Program-made: the position numbers and the translations under genes
From: Hericium rajendrae
Lineage: Eukaryota > Basidiomycota > Agaricomycetes > Russulales > Hericiaceae
Length of the DNA stretch: 64,000 bases
Assembly (NCBI GenBank): GCA_033439255.1
Contig: CM065882.1
Coordinates: forward strand, 3,038,001-3,102,000
Direction of reading: 5' to 3'
Shown here: positions 36,567 to 46,000 of the stretch, in pieces
How positions within the stretch are numbered: the stretch's first letter is position 1
How the letters are laid out: each line of letters begins with the position of its first letter
Notes under the pieces: model-generated
The model's input: the letters and a program-made list of their open reading frames with translations, nothing else
Database searches by the model: none
What the model was told of the DNA's origin: nothing

Positions 36567-36586
36567 TGGAGCCCACCGCGAGGGTT
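36567..36586 (+). promoter_or_regulatory. E1 primer-binding site
   Basis: TGGAGCCCACCGCGAGGGTT lies three bases after the LTR. Its reverse complement ends in CCA with a U before it, as expected for a tRNA 3' end with U73 (tRNA-Cys is a candidate; inference). The same 20 bases follow the E2 LTR. Confidence 0.8.
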
Positions 36587-38109
36587 CCATACTCAAAACA
36601 GTGAGGGGTGTACCCAGGCGTAGCCTCTATCAGGTCAAGACTGCCATCGAGGTCAGGACATTGCATTTTTGCTCTCTATCGCCTTAGGCAGCCTTGGTGC
36701 ATTCTTCGAGATCGCCATTGGTTGCAGAGCTTTCCAATCGGTTCTCGTCACCATTCATCGCACCTGATTGCCTCCTGTCGCTTTCCACCATCCTGCCCCC
36801 CCCCCAGAGTCGCTTTTTGTCACCCAGGACCATCCTCCATCTCTCCTCAGTGCCCTGTACTGGCTCAGATCGTTCTGAGTCATCTCCTATCACCTCTTGT
36901 CACCTCCGGCCTTCCTTCGTCGTCTTTAAGTCACTCCAATCGTCTTTAATCGTCCCTTGATCACCTCAGATCGTCTCAGCTCGCCTCAAGGTTGCCTTAG
37001 GCGGACTCGGTCCCCAGCATCTCTTACTGCCTAGCATCACTTCTCACTTCGTTTGGTCGCCCCAGATCGCATTTTGACGGCATTAGTTGGTCTTCAATCG
37101 CTCTTGTTTGCCTTTTTAGCACCCAGGATCATTGCCTAGCACTGTTGCCACAGAGTCGCCGATAGCGTACTAGGTCGCAGCCAGCTTTCAGCATCTTAGG
37201 TCATCCAGGATTGCCCTTATATCCCCTTCGGCGACCTCTTCACACCATTGAGTCATCCCAGCTCCCTTCTGTTGCTCAGACTCGCCTTGGAGGTGCCTCT
37301 GTACCCCATAGCTTGCATCAGCTCCTCCTCCTATCACCTTCCAGTGCTTTGAGTCACTTTTCTTTGCCCCAGGGTGCCTATCGATCACTCCTATCACTGT
37401 CTTTCGTTCAGGAGCCATCTCCCATCGACTTATCGCATTTTGTCTTAGGCAAGGTCACCCCAGCATCCCTAGCACTCTCCATTGGTTGCAAAGGAGTCTT
37501 GTTTCTTTCAGGTTAAGCCAGTTGTGTCCAGACTGCTTACAGTCCATCCCAAAGTCACCATTGACGTTCAGGAGCCTCTCGAGTCACTCTCAGGTCATTT
37601 TCTTGGCCCCTTCTTGCTTTCTTTTGTTTCAGATTTCCGCTGGCGATCTTGGCTCGCCGTCGGCGACATTGGTTGCTTTTAGCAGTTTCTCATCGCTTTT
37701 CCAGGTCGTATCGCCCCAGGAGCACCCCTGGCCCCTTTGGATCATCTCTCCCTATCGCTCGTCATTCTGGTTGCCCCAGAATTGCCTTCTATTGCTTTTG
37801 AGCATTTGTCATCGCTTTCAAGCACCTTTCATCGCTTTCAAGCATTCCAGATCATCAGTTATCATCGCAGGTCATCGTCCACCACCTTGGCTCTTCACTC
37901 GTCCCTTCCAATTGTCTCGCATTGCCCTAGTCATAGCAAGATCGCCTCACAGTCGCTCCTCATCGCCCCTGATCACCCCTAGTCCATCTCAGGCTCACTT
38001 TCCTCGCATCAGAGTCACCTCCATCGTTCCTGATTGCTCTAGCGTGCCTCCGATCACTACTGCTCACTTTCATCCTCGACATTACCCCTGCCCCACTGCT
38101 TCTGTTACA
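36587..38109 (+). other. E1 leader, pyrimidine-rich word repeat
   Basis: About 1.5 kb of T/C-rich sequence in which short words such as CATCGC, AGATCG, CCTCAG and TTTCAAGCA recur irregularly, for example CATCGCTTTCAAGCA twice near 37810-37845. An open frame runs through part of it (from 37486) only because stops are rare in this composition. No protein domain is seen. Confidence 0.6.
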
Positions 38110-39972
38110 ATGACGCCATCAGCATTCATGCCAATGCGTGGAGAGAGCGGTGCTCCCAGCTTTGCCAGAGACGATCCCTGTGAACTCAGACCATATTTTG
38201 CAGATCTGGAGTTTTGTTTTCAGCGCTTTCAGGTCCAGGACGATTTGGAGAAGAAGGCTCATGCAGTCCGGCTTTTGTCTGAGTTAGATGCCCAGGATCT
38301 CTGGCAGTCTGAACCGAGTTTTGGCACAGGCACTTGGAATGAGTTCAAGGCTGCGATCCAGAAGTTGTATCCAGGTTCCGAAGCAGGAGGCCTTTGGTCC
38401 AGGCAGGATTTGGTGGCTCTCGCTCGAAGGACGCTTCAGGCGAACTTGTCCTCCTTAGGCGAACTTGGTGCATTTCTTCGCCGATTTTTGGTCATTTCAC
38501 GTTGCCTGAAGCACCAGGGACGTCTCTCTGCTTTCGAGGAGCAGCATTTCTTCCTCTCAGCACTTCCAGATTGACTCTGCCACCAGATTGAGGCCTATCT
38601 CACCCAAAGGCACCCAGACCACCATCCAGACGAGTCCTACCCCATTATCGACATCTATCACACTGCTAAACGCATTCTGCATGGTACGAGCATCACATTT
38701 GGCCCTCATACAGGCTGTAATGATCCAGTTGCCGACGTTTTGGCAAGTTCGCCACCAGCGGTCTTGGGTTCTGCAACCACAATCACCATCAAGAGCGAGC
38801 ATGTACCCTCATTAGCGAATCTCCTGCTTAGGACAGTCCAGCCACTGACATTTTCACCTCCTGTCCAGCCAGCGACCTCCTGTACGCCTTCGACGACCTT
38901 CAGACAGCCTCGGCGTATTCGGACTGCCCCTGGGCATTGCAGCTTCTGTGGGGCCCATGGTCACTTCCTTCGTCAGTGCGCAGCAGTTCAGACGTACCTG
39001 AAGGCTGGCAAGTGCAAGTTCAACACCAGAGGCGAGATCACTTTACCTTCTGGGGCCTGGCTACCTCGAGGTGTCCCAGGTGATCCCATTGCAGTTCGTC
39101 TCGACCAGTTCTATCGGCGCACCCCATCCTGGCATGCCCCAGACCAGTCTTCACCCGGCACCATCACTCAAACTGCTTCCTTTGTCCACCGAATGCCTGC
39201 TCCACACAAGTCTGCCCACAGCGACCTTCCTTCGACCACAGATCAAGTGTCCTTTGATGATCGAGTCTCTCTCCTAAGCCGTGGCCTCCCCATTTCGACG
39301 ACAATCCAGTCTTGCAGACATCAGCTTGCTCAGCTCTATCAGATGCAACTCGACTTCACCGCCTACCACGCTCGAGGCGAACTTGCTCAGCTCCGTGAGC
39401 CAGCAGTGATGCCAGCCCATATGTCGAGGCCATCCTTCGTCGATCATCATGTGTCATCATCTAGGAGGCCTCTCCTGTCGTCCAGAGACCAATGCAAGCA
39501 GTTAGAGACTCAAGTTCGCTCTGCGCTCAACATCGCCCAAAGCGAACCACCAGCGAACTTGTTTCTATTGGACTTAGAGAAGCACCAAGTCTCGAGCAGC
39601 TCATCTACCCTTCCTTCCACCATCTCTACCGATGCAGGGTCCCTTTCTCAATGCGCAGATCTGCTGGTGGATCACCAGGGTGTTTTAGAACCTGATCTTA
39701 ACCCAGGAGTCCTTGTTGGTAGCTCTGAACCCACTCCAAGCTCGCCTACAATGTCCAAGCCTATACCTGCTGACTGTCGACCTCCGTTTTCCATCACTCC
39801 ACCGCTTTCAGTGTCATTTCTCCAGTCGCTTTCCAGATCCAAGTCAAGTTCGCTCAGGGCGCCCTTAGTTGATGACAGTGATATCATTTTCCTTGACCAT
39901 CTCGCTTTCCATCAGAACCCACCAGCAGTGATCCCAGATCGTCCTCCTCTACCACGATGCATTCTCGCTTGA
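38110..39972 (+). CDS. E1 Gag-like protein with internal TGA
   Basis: From ATG at 38110 (MTPSAFMPMRGESG) the frame gives a retrotransposon capsid-like domain (PYFADLEFCFQRFQV, KKAHAVRLLSELDAQDLWQ, FRLFLVISRCL-like LRRFLVISRCLKHQG). A TGA stop sits at 38572-38574 after FLSALPD. The same frame stays open for a further 465 codons and holds a CCHC knuckle CSFCGAHGHFLRQC (near 38940) and then a Ser/Pro-rich tail ending PRCILA. Because the frame does not shift, the TGA is either a recent nonsense mutation or a readthrough codon (context TGA CTC). No protease or polymerase follows. Confidence 0.7.
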
Positions 39973-40099
39973 TCATTGTCACCACCTCCACTCTCCTTCT
40001 CAGCTATAGTGAGAACACTGCTCGAAGCGTATTTGATGTCTAGAGTCCGAATCCCTCGTGGGGCTCATTGGTTAGACTGAGGGCAGTCTATTTTTCAGT

Positions 40100-40110
40100 T
40101 GGGGGGAGAA
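40100..40110 (+). promoter_or_regulatory. E1 polypurine tract
   Basis: The purine run GGGGGGGAGAA-like GGGGGGAGAA abuts the right LTR start at 40111 and would prime plus-strand DNA synthesis. Confidence 0.75.
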
Positions 40111-40440
40111 TGATATGCCTCAAGCTGTGTTCAGCAACGTCAGACCTCATCTCACCATCTCCCATGCAGTTCCCCTTCACTTCCATCCAGCTTCCAGCTC
40201 CTCACCCACCAACCTCGCTCAGAGCAGTGATGTCCCTCATCTCAGGAGTTGTCAGCTACTGCAGGCCTCACCGAGGTTTCCTCAAGTTCGCTCCAGGTCG
40301 TCCTCAGCGGTTTTGGTGAGCCAATCAGGTTGCTGGCATTATGGTACCGGGTCTGTGTTGTACAGGATGCCTGGATGCTGCCTTTTGATGGTTTCGGACC
40401 ATAGATGTACCATAGAGCAGCCGAGTCCGAGATCGCTCGA
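40111..40440 (+). repeat. E1 right LTR, first part
   Basis: Matches 35743-36072 and is interrupted at 40440 by the E2 insertion; it continues at 54655. Confidence 0.9.
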
Positions 40441-40646
40441 TGTCACGCTCAAATCCGGTTCTGAGCGTAAACATGAACTTAGAGCGCCAAGTATGAACGT
40501 AATCTCTCAGAACTCGGTCAGATTATTCTAATAAGAATCTATCCTATTTACGGTGAAACCCGTCCTTCTGCTAAACTCCTCCCCCCCACCAAAAACACCC
40601 TGTCTCTTATCTCAAAGGCCTTACATCCCCCTTCAACGCTATTCTC

Positions 40647-41909
40647 ATGCCTCGCTTTTCTCTTCCTCAATGGCTCGCAAACCTTCTTGGACGACCGACC
40701 TTACCTTCCCTTCGAGATATATCCTTTAACATCGAACACCATACTCTTCGTTATGCTACCGAGGATCGCCTTGACTTCTTTCTAGGTGATCGTGTTATGG
40801 TAGATCCCATTTACAGGCTGAGCGACAGAGATATACCCATGCCCATCGAGCCCATGCTTTGCAGCATGTCCGCAGCCCTCGAAGTATACGACCGAATGGA
40901 GCAGGTCATACGTGACAGGAGAGAGAGAGAGGGAGAGAAGATGCCAGACACACCCAAGCCGGTAGATTTCGACACTCGGTCCTTCATCACTGAATCTGTT
41001 CAGGTTCCTGAGGTCCCCTCTCCTGCTAGTAGCTGCGCCGCAGACGTCGCAGCTATCATAAAGACCATCCGTCCTCCCATACTCGCACCAGAAGGGTCCA
41101 GTGGTTCCTACGCTCCTGGCATCATCACTGTCTCAACCGCCAATGACATCATCCCTCCCTTTTATCTTTGACAATTCCATAACTCTACCGGTAAAGTCTG
41201 GGCGGTGTCTGATCCATCTATCCCTATCAACTTCTTCACCGCATGCCTGATTCAGGGAAATTACCATCTACCCTGGTTCTGCGTCATCAAGCCCCTCAGG
41301 ACGGTGTGCATGGGCCAGATCGTACTCGTCACCTCTGACCGAGAAGGTGTTTGTGTCGTTGGAAGGGTTACCGAACTACTGGAGACATCGTTCTCATGGT
41401 TTACCTGGAAGCTGACCCGTATCAGTACCATCGACGACACCAACCCAGACTGGGGAATGCCTTCGGCTGTTCCTAATCCCACTTCGACTTATGGGTCAGG
41501 GACCATCACTATGCTCGTTCCTCGGATTTGGTCAGATGCTGGAAAGGGCAAGAGAGCTCGAGGGATGGCAAGAAAAGGAGTTCACATCAGAGATCGGCTC
41601 ATGCCATTCGACCCATACGACCTGGTGCACGCTGTCTACGAGGAGGGTACGTTCGCTCGACATTTTATCCCCTATCACCCATCAATCTTCGACACTATTC
41701 GACAAGGACGTGAGCGAAAGCGGACCGAGATTCTAGGCGGAAGGACACGGTTCTACGTTGATGCCATGGAGTGGGCACGAACAGAGGTACCCAGGACCGA
41801 ATACCATCCAATGATAGGCGATCCATTCTCCTTCGAGGTCGAGTATCACGCTCCTCAATCTCCCTCCCAGTGTGAGCTCTGCACGTCTCAGCCCTCTCAG
41901 GCTAAGTAA
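40647..41909 (+). CDS. LTR-encoded unrecognised protein (left LTR copy), one in-frame TGA
   Basis: ATG at 40647 opens MPRFSLPQWLANLLGRPTL and runs 174 codons to TGA at 41169-41171 (context CTT TGA CAA). In the same frame the sequence continues for 246 more codons (KVWAVSDPSIPINFFTACL ... QCELCTSQPSQAK) to a stop at 41907-41909. The second part has protein-like composition (NYHLPWFCVIKPLR, VCVVGRVTELLETSFSWFTWKLTRI) but I recognise no family. The identical copy at 52598-53860 keeps the same TGA. The frame lies upstream of the LTR TATA box, in what would be U3. It may be an accessory gene expressed from its own promoter; an intron spanning the TGA is the alternative to readthrough. Confidence 0.55.
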
Positions 41910-42249
41910 GAATGTCCCTCAAGGACGTTGGAGGTCGGAAGCATGAAGAAGTTCATGGAATATCGCTGAGTAAACATATTCCTCGGTATTCTGTACCTTT
42001 CTCTGAACTTACGATCACAAGGGGTCAACATAGTTCTGGACTATTCTGCATGCTTCTTTCAGATTCCTCATCCTTCTTTTGCTGCTTACTCATTCCACAT
42101 TTTTCCAAGGCGCAGCCTTACTTTTGAAATTCCGTCCGTACAGCCTCGTCGTTTGAATCACCATCCTGGGGTTAATGTTCTCGTAGTTATGCTGAAATGT
42201 CTCTTTCTTGATCCATACCTTACTTACACACAGCCTCGGTATCTCTTTG

Positions 42250-42258
42250 TATAAATAG
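42250..42258 (+). promoter_or_regulatory. E2 LTR TATA box (left)
   Basis: TATAAATAG in the 3' third of the LTR, the likely promoter for the genomic transcript, which would start around 42280. Confidence 0.6.
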
Positions 42259-42389
42259 CTGGCCATTTGGAGCCTCAGAATATTCATATTCCCCTTTGTC
42301 CAAAGAAGTCTGACCATCAGAAACTCACTGTCTGAAATCCCAAAGTCCGTCTGTCGGCCACACTGAACGCCTGCCCATCACGTCCATCA

Positions 42390-42436
42390 CGCTGTCCACG
42401 CTGTCCACGCTGTCCACACTGTCCACACTGTCCACG
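42390..42436 (+). repeat. Five CTGTCCAC(G/A) tandem units in the E2 LTR
   Basis: Nine-base units CTGTCCACG, CTGTCCACG, CTGTCCACA, CTGTCCACA, CTGTCCACG in tandem. The same five are present in the right LTR at about 54341-54387. Confidence 0.85.
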
Positions 42437-42709
42437 CCGTCTACTGTCCCGAAGTCTGTCTGTCAGCCACTCTGTTTGCCGAATCCACATCTGCCCATCA
42501 CGACTTTGAGCCTGCATCAGAGCCTAGTTGCAGTCACTCTCTTCTTTCGCCATCTCACCATACACATTGACGTGTTGCCTAAATTCCTGGTCACATCGGA
42601 TCGTCATCAGTCAGAGAGAAACCCCAAACGAACAACTAGGCGTTCCTGGAAAAATACCCAGAAAACCCGGACACACCTAGGTCGGAAACACATTTCCGCG
42701 AGACATCAC

Positions 42710-42729
42710 TGGAGCCCACCGCGAGGGTT
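42710..42729 (+). promoter_or_regulatory. E2 primer-binding site
   Basis: TGGAGCCCACCGCGAGGGTT, four bases after the LTR end and identical to the E1 site at 36567-36586. Confidence 0.85.
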
Positions 42730-43094
42730 ATTTCTCTTTCTGATTTACCTACATCCAAGTCTCCAGAAATACGGCTTCCCCATTAGCATCTCAAGCTTCA
42801 TTTGAATCTTATCGATCGGCATCATCGGCCAATTCCTCGGATACTGAACTACCATCCGGACAATTAACTCCGATCAGCCTCCTCGACGACATCTCAGACC
42901 CATCAGATCTTGCCAGTCCTGAATTATCGGATCCTAATCCTACTGCTGGTACCCTTGCTCCGGATAGCTCTCTCAGTTCTCTCCCTTCCTCGGGATCCTC
43001 TCCGAGCTCGGTACCACCCACCAGCTCCCCCGAATCTAACCATCTCAGCCCAAATCCTTATCCCCCAACCCTACCTCCCTCCCCAGTACCAAAT

Positions 43095-46000
43095 ATGAAT
43101 CAGAATGCTGTACCCGGTGTGATCCGTTCTGTTTTAACTATGCCACTAGCTGGAACAAAGAATGCTCCAGTGAAGTTCAGAGGAGAATTCAACTATGTTG
43201 AGAAATTCCTCACTCAGTACGAGCAACTATGTCGTGAAAACAACGTTGTCAATAATGAAGAACGGTGTTCAACAATCACGCGTTACTGTTCTCGGAATGT
43301 GACAGAATTCATCGAGGGTCTAGAAAGTTACCGAAATTGGGACTGGAATCAGTTCCGAAATGACCTCCTCAAATACTATGATGCCGATTTATACTCTCAA
43401 AGGTTCAAGAGAAAGGATCTAGAAAATTATACCAACAAAACGAAGTACAGAAAGATTGGAAACCTTGCCTCATGGAAAAAGTATAACCGGGGATTCGTCA
43501 AGATAGCCGGATGGCTTCTTCAGAAAGGAAAGATCAGCCAACGAGAGCACGATACATTCTTCTGGTATGGAATCGGGCGAGATCTCCGATCTATAATCGA
43601 GGGTATGTTCCTAACCTCCCACCCCAATCAAGATCGAGGAGTACCATACGATATGGGGACAGTCGGAGCCATTGCAGAAACAATCCTGACCCGAAACCGT
43701 TTCGACGATATTATGGAAGGAAGCAGTGGTGATGATGACACGGACTGGTCTGGAGACGATGAATCCGAGGAAGACGACTCTACCGACGAAGATGCACGTC
43801 TCCATGACCGCAGGAATAGAAAGAAAAAGGATAAACGTGGCCGGAAGAAGGCGGTGCCGAGGAAGAAGCATGTTCGATATGCCGATGATGAAGAAATAGA
43901 AACCAAAGCATATCCCTCAGGAACTCCACCCCCGAGACGTCAGGCAGCCATGTCTCAGGAATCCATCGAAGATCTGGTCCAGCAGTTAAGCCGGCTTGAT
44001 ATTGCCGACCCTCAATATGCCATGGTATACTATCGAGCCCTGTGCTTGGACAAACGGATCAAAGAAGTCATGCCAGCACCTGTAGTAAGGGGGCAAGCTA
44101 CAGCACAGGCCAGTACAGGACAAGGAAGGCCACGGCCTCCTACACCTCCTCCACGAAGCTCATGGAACAGAGACCCACCTCCGCACATCGGAAATACGGC
44201 GACCTCTTCGGCTGGAAATGTGACATTCCCGCCAAACACCCGCGAAGAGTTCATTTGTTATGGATGTGGTGAAAAGGGCCATGGTATGAACATGTGCAGG
44301 AAAATCGAGGACCAAGTTAAACAAGGATTATTGGGACGCGACGCGCAAGGAAGGTACACTCACGGAAATGGTGCAGTCATTCGGCGCTATCGGGGAGAGT
44401 CGATCATTGAAGGCGCAGCACGCGAGCGATCAGAACAAAAGGGGCCAACATCATCGGCAAATATACAACACGCTAATTTGGTCCACATCCATCAGTACGA
44501 GGAATCTGAAAAATATGAAAGTCAGAACGACGAAAGCGACGACTCCGAGGACGAGTTGGAAGTGTACCTTATGGCTGGAGACACCGATGACAGCGAGGAA
44601 GAATACCTCGTCTATCCAGCTGAGCGTACACCAAAGAAAATGACGACCGCACGACGCCAGATTTTCGATGGAGTCTATCCACCAAAGCGATCGGCACCGG
44701 GAATCAGGAAGGTCGGAAAAGAAAACGTACCTCTGGGGATAAATATTCCGCGAGCAGTTCAAGCACAACGAATCCCGGGGGAAAAAGTGGGACATCCTCG
44801 CACTAATCCCGACCGTGAATCGAAAGAGACCCCTTCGAAGCGGCCGCTCGAGACCATAAGACCTGAAACGACCGGAATGAGAACGCGATCGGCAAGTCAG
44901 CAAGGGGATACACCAATGGAGCAAAGAGATACCAATCAAACACCGGGTAATGACGAGAACATTACCGAACGTGCGCGCCGTGCGATACGTCGGAACCCGC
45001 CATTGAATTCGCCACGAGCGCCGAGCCCAACGCCCAATGAGCCTATCCGGGAACAGCTCCCAGTAGACACACGCGAGGCTGTGTTTGATCCACTCGATGA
45101 TGATGCAATCATGGAGGATGCATCCATAGACAAGAAAGTTGTCAGATCCAGCAAAAAGAAGGAAGACATTTACGAAAAGGAGGCGCACCGAAGATCTGTA
45201 CCTCGAAAGTCTGCCATCACAGTGGATCCTGCGACAGTTCTAGGTCAGATGCTGCGAACGCCGGTTCAATTAACTATCGGGGACGTCTTGGGATCTTCTA
45301 AAGAGCTGCAAAATATCCTGTCAGACAACATGCGAAAAAGAAATCAGTCGGCAACGGCCAGCGTGGAAAAGAAAGCGGTCGTACATTCAGCATTCCGTCC
45401 ACCTCGTGGCCCACTGATCAAAATCCCGTTTGAAATTCGAGGGCGGACTGTCACTGGGATTATCGATACCGGATCTCAACTAAATATCGTTAGCAGGGAC
45501 ACGTGGAGAAAGAAGATTCGCTTACCGGTCGACTTGCTACAAACGGTCGAAATGCACGACGCTAACGGCGGTGCTGAGAAACTTACCGGTTTGGTGAGAG
45601 ACGTTCCGCTAAACTTTGGAGGGACTCTGACCCAAGCTGACCTATATCTCGGAGAACATGTACCGTTTGACCTTCTTCTCGGGCGCCCCTGGCAGCGTGG
45701 AAACTTCGTTACTATCGACGAACGAGCCGACGGGACATATCTTGTGTTCAAGGACCCAGAAAACGCAGACCGTGCGTTATGGGAGGTACTAGTAGAGGAT
45801 GGAACCTCCGAGAAGGGTTATCTTCAACCAAGAGATCACGCGGGCGTAGAAATTGTTCAAACGTACCTGATAGAAGGCGTCGATCAAGGAAAGAACACGT
45901 CCGAAGGCCACGAGGGAAGGGCCACCGAGCACAGCTTCAGAAACCAAGAGGCCTTGATAGGAGCCGGAACTGCAGAAGAGGAGCACTTTCAAATGATAAG

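Larger units (their letters stand above)
40441..42705 (+). repeat. E2 left LTR (2265 bp)
   Basis: Almost identical to 52392-54654. It contains the U3 open frame(s), a TATAAATAG box and five CTGTCCAC(G/A) units. LTRs over 2 kb are long for a gypsy element. Confidence 0.95.
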
